Part shown: positions 1 through 5,543 of the stretch, piece by piece | Position numbering within the stretch: position 1 is the stretch's first letter | How the letters are laid out: each line of letters starts with the position of its first letter | Source of the DNA: Campylobacteraceae bacterium | GTDB lineage: Bacteria > Campylobacterota > Campylobacteria > Campylobacterales > UBA6016 | Direction: 5' to 3' | DNA length: 5,543 nt | NCBI GenBank assembly: GCA_022758985.1 | Contig: JAEMQC010000057.1 | Span: forward strand, 1-5,543 | Position numbers and translations under genes: made by a program | The notes under the pieces: generated by a model | Told to the model about the DNA's origin: nothing | What the model saw: the letters and a program-made list of their open reading frames with translations, nothing else | Databases searched by the model: none

Positions 1-262
1 TATCTTGCGAACTTAGCTGTTCAGCCACCTCTTTTCTAAAATCAAAAGGCTTATCTTGCAACATCGTCTCGAAGTAGAGCTCATAATAGCTAGGAATCGG
101 CGGAAGCCCCTCTTCTTGAAGCTTTGCGAGTATCTCTGCGGCGAACTGCTCAAGTGCGCTACCGCCGCTTTTGACAGGAGTTGGCTTTTGAAGCCCGCCG
201 CCATACCCGCCCAGACCAGAGCTTTGAGGATTTGGTTTTATACCGGCTTTTTGAATAAGCAA
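1..262 (-). CDS. N-terminal fragment of a probable GGDEF-family (diguanylate cyclase-like) protein, truncated by the window edge
   Basis: An open frame of 87 codons runs from a TTG start at 262-260 to the left edge with no stop. An in-frame TAG at 268-266 lies two codons upstream, so TTG is the first possible start. It has a well placed AAAGG ribosome site at 274-270, seven bases away and touching the clpP stop codon. Residues 14-36 are a Gly/Ser/Pro-rich low-complexity stretch. From about residue 37 a helical segment begins with LEQFAAEILAKL, followed by LPPIPSYYELYFETML and DFRKEV. The pattern LPP-P--Y--YFE---- resembles, from memory, the segment that precedes the GGDEF domain in many epsilonproteobacterial diguanylate cyclases. 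The catalytic GGDEF domain itself would lie outside the window, so c-di-GMP synthesis is inferred and not seen. The gene starts 10 bases after clpP and is probably co-transcribed with tig and clpP. The reading frame is secure; the family call is moderate. Confidence 0.6.
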   Translation of the reverse strand, partial: MLIQKAGIKPNPQSSGLGGYGGGLQKPTPVKSGGSALEQFAAEILAKLQEEGLPPIPSYYELYFETMLQDKPFDFRKEVAEQLSSQD

Positions 263-272
263 TTTCTAGCCT

Positions 273-860
273 TTATTTAAAGCTTTTTTCTAACACTTTA
301 TCTATGAGTCCATATTCTTTTGCCTCAGCAGCGCCCATAAAAAAGTCTCTTTCCGTATCTGCAACTATTTTATCAAGTTTTTGACCAGTTTGCGCAGCCA
401 AAATGGAATTTAGCTCATCTTTCATTCTAAGAATCTCTTTTGCCTGGATAGCAATATCCGTCGCTTGTCCTTGCGCACCGCCCAGAGGCTGATGTATCAT
501 AATTCTAGAGTGCGGCAGGGCATATCTTTTGCCTTTAGCGCCGCTTGAGAGCAAAAATGCGCCCATAGAAGCGGCTTGCCCTACGCAAATAGTGCACACA
601 TCCGGTCTAATATATTGCATCGTGTCGAATATACTAAATCCGCTCGTTACCACACCCCCCGGTGAGTTAATGTATAGGAAGATGTCCTTATCCGGAGCCT
701 CGGCTTCCAAAAATAGAAGCTGTGCGACAACGGTACTTGCTACCGCATCATTGATTTCACCCGAGAGAAATATAATCCTATCTTTCAAAAGTCTGGAGTA
801 TATATCATAGCTTCGCTCGCCTCTTCCGGTTCGCTCAACAACAAACGGTATGTAACTCAT
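273..860 (-). CDS. clpP: ATP-dependent Clp protease proteolytic subunit ClpP
   Basis: This is the serine peptidase subunit that forms the double-heptamer barrel of the cytoplasmic Clp protease and degrades proteins unfolded by ClpX or ClpA. The product is 195 residues, the usual length. The N-terminus MSYIPFVVERTGRGERSYDI is a typical ClpP start including the short axial-loop region. The oxyanion-hole glycines lie in INSPGG (64-69). The nucleophile is Ser98 in GQAASMGAF, the base is His123 in MIHQPLGGAQGQATDI, and the acid is Asp172 in TERDFFM, so the triad is complete and at the standard numbering. The ATG at 860-858 lies two bases after the tig stop codon, and a purine-rich AAGGCGGA ribosome site sits inside the end of tig. 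This close spacing points to co-transcription and translational coupling with tig. Nothing in the sequence suggests an inactive paralogue. Confidence 0.98.
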   Translation of the reverse strand: MSYIPFVVERTGRGERSYDIYSRLLKDRIIFLSGEINDAVASTVVAQLLFLEAEAPDKDIFLYINSPGGVVTSGFSIFDTMQYIRPDVCTICVGQAASMGAFLLSSGAKGKRYALPHSRIMIHQPLGGAQGQATDIAIQAKEILRMKDELNSILAAQTGQKLDKIVADTERDFFMGAAEAKEYGLIDKVLEKSFK

Positions 861-862
861 TT

Positions 863-2164
863 TTATTTATCCGCCTTTTTTTTGTTTAGTAGATGAGTCA
901 AAAGTTTGTCTTCTATCATCGCCATTTTGATCGCTGGCAGAAGACCTTGTTTTTGATAGTACTCAAGCATAGCTTTAGGCTCAGCTCCCATACCCATCGC
1001 TTCGTAGAATATAGCCTGAACAAGCTCGTTATCGTTTACAGTAATACCCTCTTTTCTGGCAAGCTCGTCGATAAGGAATGTAGCTTTTACGCTTTTTTCT
1101 GCTTCGGCTCTCATCTCTTCTCTCATTGCTTTTACTTTATCTTCAGCATCTTTTAGAGCCATTAGCTCTTCTTCGCTCATAGCGCCGACTTTGCCTCTAA
1201 ACATTAGATCCATTTCCTGTTCTACTATCATATCAGGAAGGTCGAAGTTGTATTTTCCGACAAGCGCTTCGATTAGTTGTGGCTTTAGCTCGTCCGTAAA
1301 CAGCTTTGTAGTTTTTTCGCTTTTTAGTTGTTCTTCTATAATAGTTTTTAGTTTTTCAAGAGTTGCTTCAGGGTCTTCTGGCATCATCTTTTTCGCAAGC
1401 TCTTCGTCAATGGTAATCTCTGGTTTTACTTGGATGCCTTTTAGTTTTACCTTAAATACGGCTGTTTTACCAGCAAGCTCCTTGTTGCCATAATCCTCCG
1501 GGAAAACAAGTTCGAACTCTTTTTCGTCGCCGATTTTCATATTTTCAAGATTTTTTTCAAAATCAGGCAAGAATCTGCCGCCGCCAAGCTCGATAACCAT
1601 ATCGTCCGCTTTTCCGCCTGCAAACTCTACGCCGTCGATAGTGCCTACAAAATCTATTGTAAGGAAGTCCCCTTTTTTGCACATTCTATTGCCTTCGTAA
1701 CTCTCAAGCGGAGCCATAGCTTTTGCCATGTTTTCTATTCTCTCAAGAAGCTCTCTTTCCTCCACCTCTACCTCTTTGAAGTCGGGGATTAGCTCTTCTA
1801 TTTTGTCAAATGCTATTTCCGGTCTCATAGAGAAGCTGATTTCCGCTTCAATACCACCCTCTTTTTCTTCAAATCTTGTAACAAGCGGCTGACCGACTAG
1901 GTCTTTTTGCTCTACACCAAGTTCTTTTAATCCGTTGTTTAGAGCTTCCGTAATTACCTCTTGTCTAGCGTCTTCTTGTATTTTTTCGCCGTATCTTTTT
2001 TCTACTACGTTCGCAGGCACTTTACCTTTTCTAAAGCCGTCTACTTTGACGTTTTTAGCGATATTTGCAGCTATTTTTTTTGCTTTTGCGTCCAAAATAT
2101 CCTTAGAAACTTTAACTTCTATTTTTCCGTTTGCGCTATTTTTTTTCTCGCAAGATAACTTCAT
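863..2164 (-). CDS. tig: trigger factor, ribosome-associated chaperone and peptidyl-prolyl isomerase
   Basis: Trigger factor docks beside the ribosome exit tunnel and shields nascent chains in the cytoplasm. The product is 433 residues, matching the family. The N-terminal ribosome-binding domain (about 1-115) carries the signature loop GFRKGKVP at 43-50. An FKBP-type isomerase domain follows at about 155-245 (GDFLTIDFVGTIDG, then the FLPDFEKNL and FPEDYGNKELAGK segments). The C-terminal helical chaperone domain (about 250-433) includes a charged stretch at 331-357 and ends in a lysine-rich tail. The start is ATG at 2164-2162, with AAGGAAA at 2174-2168 as ribosome site and a candidate promoter just upstream. 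It is the first gene of the minus-strand unit with clpP, a partnership of folding factor and protease also found in many other bacteria. The gene is rich in A/T homopolymers on both strands and looks less GC-rich than the folE-fliI side. Confidence 0.98.
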   Translation of the reverse strand: MKLSCEKKNSANGKIEVKVSKDILDAKAKKIAANIAKNVKVDGFRKGKVPANVVEKRYGEKIQEDARQEVITEALNNGLKELGVEQKDLVGQPLVTRFEEKEGGIEAEISFSMRPEIAFDKIEELIPDFKEVEVEERELLERIENMAKAMAPLESYEGNRMCKKGDFLTIDFVGTIDGVEFAGGKADDMVIELGGGRFLPDFEKNLENMKIGDEKEFELVFPEDYGNKELAGKTAVFKVKLKGIQVKPEITIDEELAKKMMPEDPEATLEKLKTIIEEQLKSEKTTKLFTDELKPQLIEALVGKYNFDLPDMIVEQEMDLMFRGKVGAMSEEELMALKDAEDKVKAMREEMRAEAEKSVKATFLIDELARKEGITVNDNELVQAIFYEAMGMGAEPKAMLEYYQKQGLLPAIKMAMIEDKLLTHLLNKKKADK

Positions 2165-2170
2165 ATATTT

Positions 2171-2174
2171 CCTT
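2171..2174 (-). promoter_or_regulatory. ribosome binding site of tig
   Basis: On the minus strand AAGG at 2174-2171, extended to AAGGAAA through 2168, lies six bases before the ATG at 2164-2162. This supports that ATG as the translation start. Spacing and purine content are typical. Confidence 0.75.
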
Positions 2175-2205
2175 GGGGTTAAAATTTTTTGTTAAAAATA
2201 GGCTG

Positions 2206-2211
2206 ATTTTA
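2206..2211 (-). promoter_or_regulatory. candidate -10 element for the tig-clpP unit
   Basis: The minus strand reads TTTTTGATAAAATCAG here. It contains TAAAAT (2211-2206) preceded by TGA, which forms an extended -10 (TGn-TAAAAT) after a run of T. The hexamer at the expected -35 distance is a poor match, which is normal for housekeeping promoters in Campylobacter. Transcription would begin near 2199 and give a leader of about 35 bases before tig. Predicted by eye only. Confidence 0.5.
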
Positions 2212-2237
2212 TCAAAAATTACTTTATTGTTACGGCT

Positions 2238-2266
2238 TTCAAAACACTCCATATTTGTGCTATATT
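2238..2266 (+). promoter_or_regulatory. candidate promoter for the folE-fliI unit
   Basis: TGC followed by TATATT (2261-2266) makes an extended -10 element. TTCAAA at 2238-2243, 17 bases upstream, matches four of six positions of the sigma-70 -35 consensus. The start point would be near 2273, giving a leader of about 50 bases before the folE TTG. A weaker alternative -10, TTATAG at 2283-2288, lies downstream. No operator or riboswitch-like structure is evident in the leader. Predicted by eye only. Confidence 0.45.
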
Positions 2267-2314
2267 TACATAAAAATAAAGATTATAGAGCTTAAAATTT
2301 CGGCAACGATTAGC

Positions 2315-2320
2315 AAAGGA
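2315..2320 (+). promoter_or_regulatory. ribosome binding site that selects the TTG start of folE
   Basis: AAAGGA lies five bases upstream of the TTG at 2326-2328. The first in-frame ATG, at 2347, has only AAAAAAGAGAAA in front of it, and that is a weaker match. The stronger site favours TTG as the true start. Confidence 0.65.
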
Positions 2321-2325
2321 TATTT

Positions 2326-2907
2326 TTGAGTCACAAAAAAGAGAAAATGGAAGGGCTGATAACCGAGGTTCTAACCCTCATAGGCGAAGACCCTGAGAGA
2401 GAGGGGCTTGTCAAGACTCCGCACAGGGTGGCAAAGGCGTATGAATATATATTTGGCGGATACGAAAAAAATCCGAAAGATGCGCTAAACGACGCACTAT
2501 TTGAGAGTAGCAGCTCCGAGATGGTAGTGGTGCGCGACATTGAGTTTTATTCGATGTGCGAGCACCATATATTGCCGTTTTTCGGACGTGTGCACGTAGC
2601 ATACATACCAAATGGCAAAGTAGTCGGTCTCTCCAAAATACCGAGGGTCGTAGATATATTTGCAAGACGTCTACAAATCCAGGAAAAACTTACCGAGCAG
2701 ATAGCCGATGCCCTAATGGATGTCATCAATCCGCTAGGCGTAGGGGTCGTAGTATCGGCAAGACATATGTGTATGGAGATGAGAGGCGTAGAGAAGATGC
2801 ACGCCTCGACGACGACTTCTGCGCTTAGGGGAGCGTTTTTGAAAGATGCGAAGACGAGAGAGGAGTTCTACTCAATCATTAATACACATGGGGGCAATAG
2901 GTTTTAA
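2326..2907 (+). CDS. folE: GTP cyclohydrolase I
   Basis: FolE converts GTP to 7,8-dihydroneopterin triphosphate. This is the first step of folate synthesis and also the source of the queuosine precursor in bacteria that make it; the enzyme is a cytoplasmic zinc-dependent homodecamer. The product is 193 residues, normal for the short bacterial form. The N-terminal helix and EDPEREGLVKTPHRVAKAYE (21-40) are family hallmarks. The zinc ligands are Cys78 and His81 in MCEHHILPFFG and Cys149 in ARHMCM. His80 and His147 correspond to the catalytic histidines of the E. coli enzyme. The C-terminal STTTSALRGAF at 161-171 is also diagnostic. Translation probably starts at TTG (2326) because of the AAAGGA site; ATG at 2347 would remove seven residues that lie before the conserved core. 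It is the first gene of the plus-strand unit, and its TAA overlaps the fliI ATG by one base. Confidence 0.97.
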   Translation: MSHKKEKMEGLITEVLTLIGEDPEREGLVKTPHRVAKAYEYIFGGYEKNPKDALNDALFESSSSEMVVVRDIEFYSMCEHHILPFFGRVHVAYIPNGKVVGLSKIPRVVDIFARRLQIQEKLTEQIADALMDVINPLGVGVVVSARHMCMEMRGVEKMHASTTTSALRGAFLKDAKTREEFYSIINTHGGNRF

Positions 2908-4214
2908 TGCCTCTTAGCTCGCTAAAATCAAAGCTGGAGAAGATCAACCTCTCTCCGGCTTTCGCCGTCATCACAAAAGTCAACGCTACAAACTTCGAAG
3001 CGGTAGGACTAAGGCCGAGCGTGGGCGATATCGTACGGGTCTCATCGGTAGAAGATAAAAATGAGAGCCTCGGGATGGTGACGGCTCTGGATGAGAGCAA
3101 ATTTAGCATTTCGCCTTTTGGCTTCGTCGAGGGTTTTAAGATAGGAGACCGTGTTTACGCCTCCGAGACCGGACTAAAAATCCCGGTTGGGGAAGGGTTG
3201 CTCGGGCGAGTGGTAAATCCTCTCATGCGGCCGATAGACGGCAAGGGCGAGATAGAGCTAAACGAAATGATGAGCGTCATCCGCCCGCCTGTCGCAGCTA
3301 TGAAAAGAGGGCTTATAGATGAGGTATTCTCGGTCGGCGTCAAGACGATAGACGGACTGCTCACTTGCGGCAAAGGGCAAAAGCTCGGTATATTCGCCGG
3401 CTCCGGCGTTGGTAAGTCGACGCTGATGGGGATGATAGTGGAAGGGTGCAGCGCACAGATAAAAGTCGTAGCGCTAATCGGAGAGAGGGGCAGAGAGGTG
3501 CCGGAGTTTATCGAGAAAAATCTAGGCGGAGACCTGACAAACACGGTCATAGTCGTAGCAACCTCGGACGACTCGGCTTTGATGCGAAAGTATGGGGCAT
3601 TTGCGGCAATGAGCGTAGCCGAGTACTTCAAAGAGCAGGGGCTGGACGTTTTATTTATGATGGACTCCGTGACCAGGTTTGCGATGGCGCAGCGTGAAAT
3701 CGGACTTGCGCTGGGTGAGCCTCCTACCACAAAAGGGTATCCGCCGTCCACTCTCTCGCTACTACCGCAGCTGATGGAGAGGGCCGGAAAAGAGGAAGGC
3801 AAAGGCTCCATTACGGCGTTTTTTACTATACTTGTCGAAGGGGACGATATGTCTGATCCGATAGCCGACCAGTCCCGCTCTATCCTTGATGGCCACTTCG
3901 TGCTTGATAGAAGTCTTACCGACTTTGGGATCTACCCGCCGATAAATATTCTAAACTCCGCATCCAGGCTAATGAACGACATAGTCACCAAAGAGCACAG
4001 AGCCGCCGCATTTAAATTTCGCAGACTATATGCCACGCTAAAAGAGAATGAAGTACTTATCAGAATAGGGGCTTACCAAAAGGGAAGCGACCCTGAGATA
4101 GACGAGGCAATAGAAAAAAAGGAGAGCATCGAAAACTTCCTAAGACAAGATAAAAACGAACATATACCGTTCGATACTACCGTGGCGGCGCTCACCGAAC
4201 TGGCGGCGAGATAA
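2907..4214 (+). CDS. fliI: flagellum-specific ATPase FliI
   Basis: FliI is the hexameric ATPase at the cytoplasmic face of the flagellar type III export gate; with FliH and FliJ it helps deliver rod, hook and filament subunits. The product is 435 residues, as expected. An N-terminal beta-barrel domain (about 1-90) is followed by the catalytic domain. Walker A is AGSGVGKST at 164-172 (Lys170), GERGRE at 192-197 carries the catalytic glutamate Glu197, and Walker B is VLFMMDS around Asp253. The sequence GEPPTTKGYPPST (270-282) is typical of the FliI/YscN group, as is DQSRSILDGHFVL (321-333), which holds the probable arginine finger Arg324. The conserved FliI/YscN signatures and the absence of virulence-secretion neighbours favour FliI over an injectisome ATPase. 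The ATG at 2907 overlaps the folE stop (TAATG), with AATAGG at 2896-2901 as ribosome site, so translation is probably coupled. Confidence 0.97.
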   Translation: MPLSSLKSKLEKINLSPAFAVITKVNATNFEAVGLRPSVGDIVRVSSVEDKNESLGMVTALDESKFSISPFGFVEGFKIGDRVYASETGLKIPVGEGLLGRVVNPLMRPIDGKGEIELNEMMSVIRPPVAAMKRGLIDEVFSVGVKTIDGLLTCGKGQKLGIFAGSGVGKSTLMGMIVEGCSAQIKVVALIGERGREVPEFIEKNLGGDLTNTVIVVATSDDSALMRKYGAFAAMSVAEYFKEQGLDVLFMMDSVTRFAMAQREIGLALGEPPTTKGYPPSTLSLLPQLMERAGKEEGKGSITAFFTILVEGDDMSDPIADQSRSILDGHFVLDRSLTDFGIYPPINILNSASRLMNDIVTKEHRAAAFKFRRLYATLKENEVLIRIGAYQKGSDPEIDEAIEKKESIENFLRQDKNEHIPFDTTVAALTELAAR

Positions 4215-4217
4215 TAG

Positions 4218-5045
4218 ATGGCTGCCGATTTTTTTGGACTCGTCTGGGATGCCCTAGAGGAGAGCGAGCCAAAAATTAAGACCGAAAAGACGTTGGCGCT
4301 TTTTGATAGATTCAAAGCCGGAGAGTTTGAAGATTTTACCAAAGACGGCATCGTCAACGTACAGCAAAAACCTTCATACGCCGCTCTTTGCGAAATAGCT
4401 AGACCGACCGAGGTAAGACGCAGGCGAAAACTAGATACCGATGAGGGCAAAGCGGTATTTTTGCATGCGATAACTCATATCGAGTATAGTGCGATAGATT
4501 TGGGGCTTGACGCATGCTACTCATTTCGAGGTCTACCGAAAGAGTTTTATTTCGATTGGCTTGAAGTTGCGGCAGAGGAGTGCGAACACTTTTTGATGTT
4601 GGAGAGGCTTTTAAACAAAGTCGGGGCAAAATACGGAGACTTTACGGTACACCCCTCTTTGTTTGAAGCATGCCGCAAAAGCGACACGCTCATCAAGCGG
4701 ATGGCCGCTATTCCTAGATTTTTGGAAGCCGGCGGACTCGACGCCAACAAGAAGATGACCGCCAAGATAGCAAAACTAAAAGATGAAACGGCTAAAGAGA
4801 TATTAGACGCTCTGTCCGTCATATTAAGAGACGAGATAGACCACGTAAAAAAGGGGACGAAGTGGTTTTACTACGCATGCGAAAAAGATGGAGTAGACGA
4901 AAGCCGCTACTTTGAGATAGTCGAAAGCGTACTGCCAAACTCCACAAAGCCTAAAGAGTTCGTAAACGTAGAAGATAGGCTAAAAGCTGGTTTTAAATGC
5001 GAAGAGATAAAAAGATTGGTAGGTAAAGAAAACATCCCATGTTAG
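4218..5045 (+). CDS. DUF455 ferritin-like protein, probable di-metal carboxylate protein of unknown function
   Basis: This 275-residue product matches the DUF455 family (ferritin-like fold), whose biochemical role is not established to my knowledge. The core contains the ligand pattern of a di-iron four-helix bundle: Glu89 in THIEYSAIDL, the pair Glu121-x-x-His124 in AAEECEHF, Glu170 in PRFLEAGGLD, and Glu206-x-x-His209 in LRDEIDHV. Other family marks are FYFDWLEVAAEE (110-121), AKYGDFTVH (137-145) and KGTKWFYY (212-219). No signal peptide or membrane segment is seen, so it is probably cytoplasmic. The N-terminal 70 residues are less conserved in type and include the basic run RRRRK at 67-71. 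The ATG at 4218 directly follows tandem stops TAA-TAG that end fliI. Only a weak GCGAG site precedes it, which suggests coupled translation. The family relates distantly to oxygen-using di-iron enzymes such as MiaE, but no substrate can be assigned here. Confidence 0.88.
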   Translation: MAADFFGLVWDALEESEPKIKTEKTLALFDRFKAGEFEDFTKDGIVNVQQKPSYAALCEIARPTEVRRRRKLDTDEGKAVFLHAITHIEYSAIDLGLDACYSFRGLPKEFYFDWLEVAAEECEHFLMLERLLNKVGAKYGDFTVHPSLFEACRKSDTLIKRMAAIPRFLEAGGLDANKKMTAKIAKLKDETAKEILDALSVILRDEIDHVKKGTKWFYYACEKDGVDESRYFEIVESVLPNSTKPKEFVNVEDRLKAGFKCEEIKRLVGKENIPC

Positions 5046-5543
5046 AAAATATGACGAAACTATATGAGCAAAACGTACTAGAACTTGGCGCCGCAGCCGA
5101 CAAAATAAGACGCCGGGCGCATGGTGACAAGCTGTTTTTTAATTCCAACAAACATATCAATCCGACAAATATCTGCAAAGACGTATGCAAATTTTGCGCA
5201 TTCTCGGCAAGCCGTAAAAATCCAAATCCGTATGAACTAGGTATAGACGAGATACTCTCCGACTTGTCTTGCCAAGCAGACGAGATTACGGAGGTGCATA
5301 TTGTCGGCGCCCATAACCCAAAAATGGGGCTTGGCTACTATAAAAAGCTTTTTGGAGCCATAAAGAGCGCATATCCGCACCTGCACGTAAAAGCGATGAC
5401 GGCGGCCGAGGTAAACTTCCTATCCGAGCTTGAAAATATGCCGTACGAAGCGGTGCTCGAAGAGATGGCCGAAAGCGGCGTAGACTCGATGCCTGGCGGT
5501 GGGGCGGAGATATTTGACGAAAAAATTAGAAGCTACATAGCAA
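5039..5543 (+). CDS. mqnE: aminofutalosine synthase MqnE (radical SAM), 5' part, truncated by the window edge
   Basis: MqnE joins an S-adenosylmethionine-derived adenosyl radical to 3-(1-carboxyvinyl)oxybenzoate to form aminofutalosine, an early step of the futalosine route to menaquinone. The first 168 residues are present. The radical SAM cluster motif is C-x3-C-x2-C at Cys46, Cys50 and Cys53, within HINPTNICKDVCKFCAF. The following segments EVHIVGAHNP (85-94), YPHLHVKAMTAAEV (112-125) and GVDSMPGGGAEIF (147-159) are typical of MqnE and differ from MqnC, which has other signatures around the cluster and strand motifs. An in-frame TAA at 5024-5026 makes ATG 5039 the first usable start; it overlaps the DUF455 stop by seven bases and has no strong ribosome site, so coupled translation is likely. 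ATG 5051 is an alternative. The N-terminus appears shorter than I recall for the family. The C-terminal half lies beyond the window. Confidence 0.93.
   Translation, partial: MLENMTKLYEQNVLELGAAADKIRRRAHGDKLFFNSNKHINPTNICKDVCKFCAFSASRKNPNPYELGIDEILSDLSCQADEITEVHIVGAHNPKMGLGYYKKLFGAIKSAYPHLHVKAMTAAEVNFLSELENMPYEAVLEEMAESGVDSMPGGGAEIFDEKIRSYIA

Larger units (their letters stand above)
2165..2325. other. divergent intergenic region between tig and folE
   Basis: This AT-rich 161-bp region separates the two divergent units. Apart from the two candidate promoters and the two ribosome sites, I see no open frame, tRNA, clear hairpin or repeat in it. The predicted start points are about 74 bp apart, so the two transcripts would not overlap, while polymerases or a regulator bound between them could affect both. 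Confidence 0.7.

Noticed and set aside
13..204. A 63-codon ATG-started minus-strand frame near the left edge
   Set aside because: It overlaps in another frame the TTG-started open frame at 262-1, which has a good ribosome site, family-like motifs and runs unbroken to the edge. The short frame has a low-complexity basic product without family features.
1935..2195. Plus-strand open frames opposite the 5' part of tig with Phe-rich, membrane-like products
   Set aside because: They are complements of Lys/Glu-rich trigger factor codons, which produce Phe- and Ser-rich hydrophobic peptides by chance. The tig frame on the other strand is complete and has all family domains.
2165..2325. Possible terminator, small RNA or riboswitch in the intergenic region
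   Set aside because: AT-rich runs such as AAAATTTTTT are present, but no stable GC-containing stem with a U tract and no conserved leader structure could be made out.
3155..3811. A 218-codon open frame antisense to fliI
   Set aside because: It lies wholly inside the ATPase core of fliI, its product is rich in Ser, Pro and Ile with no recognisable domain, and it has no convincing ribosome site. The fliI frame has complete catalytic motifs. It is best explained as a by-product of fliI codon use.
4204..4217. Tandem stop codons TAA-TAG at the end of fliI as a sign of a decayed gene fusion
   Set aside because: FliI has its normal length and C-terminus, and the next gene starts at once with a full-length product, so the double stop is an ordinary junction.
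4073..4450. A minus-strand open frame spanning the fliI/DUF455 junction
   Set aside because: Both underlying plus-strand genes are well supported, and this frame is Ser-rich with no motif, so it is a shadow.

Overview
The window looks like an ordinary chromosomal segment of a Campylobacterota (epsilonproteobacterial) genome, most likely Campylobacter or a close relative. Three things point there. The divergent tig-clpP / folE-fliI arrangement matches what I recall of the Campylobacter jejuni def-clpP-tig-folE-fliI region. The last gene is an aminofutalosine synthase (MqnE) of the futalosine menaquinone route that this phylum uses. The promoter-like sites are AT-rich extended -10 elements without good -35 boxes. 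The placement rests on recall and sequence features, not on a database search.

Layout. The left half (1-2164) is read on the minus strand as a tightly packed unit: trigger factor (tig, 2164-863), ClpP protease subunit (clpP, 860-273), then the 5' part of a third gene (262-1, TTG start, running off the window). The N-terminus of that third gene resembles the region ahead of the GGDEF domain in epsilonproteobacterial diguanylate cyclases. A 161-bp intergenic region (2165-2325) carries back-to-back candidate promoters. The right half (2326-5543) is read on the plus strand as an equally tight unit: GTP cyclohydrolase I (folE, TTG start), flagellar export ATPase (fliI), a DUF455 ferritin-like protein, and the 5' part of mqnE, which runs off the right edge. 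Neighbouring genes in both units overlap or are a few bases apart (largest gap 10 bases), so two divergent operons with translational coupling are likely.

How the genes work together. The minus unit is a protein-quality module (ribosome-bound folding factor plus protease core) followed by a possible c-di-GMP signalling gene. The plus unit mixes cofactor synthesis (folate/pterin from GTP; menaquinone), flagellar export and an uncharacterised probable di-metal protein. Such mixed operons are common in this phylum and do not by themselves prove a functional link.

All four complete genes of known family keep their key catalytic or binding residues. I see no RNA genes, mobile elements, CRISPR arrays, frameshifts or convincing terminators. 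No clearly new system is visible. The points most worth a second look are the DUF455 gene in this operon, the short N-terminus of MqnE, and the glycine-rich N-terminus of the truncated signalling-type protein. There is no stretch over 300 bases without a gene.
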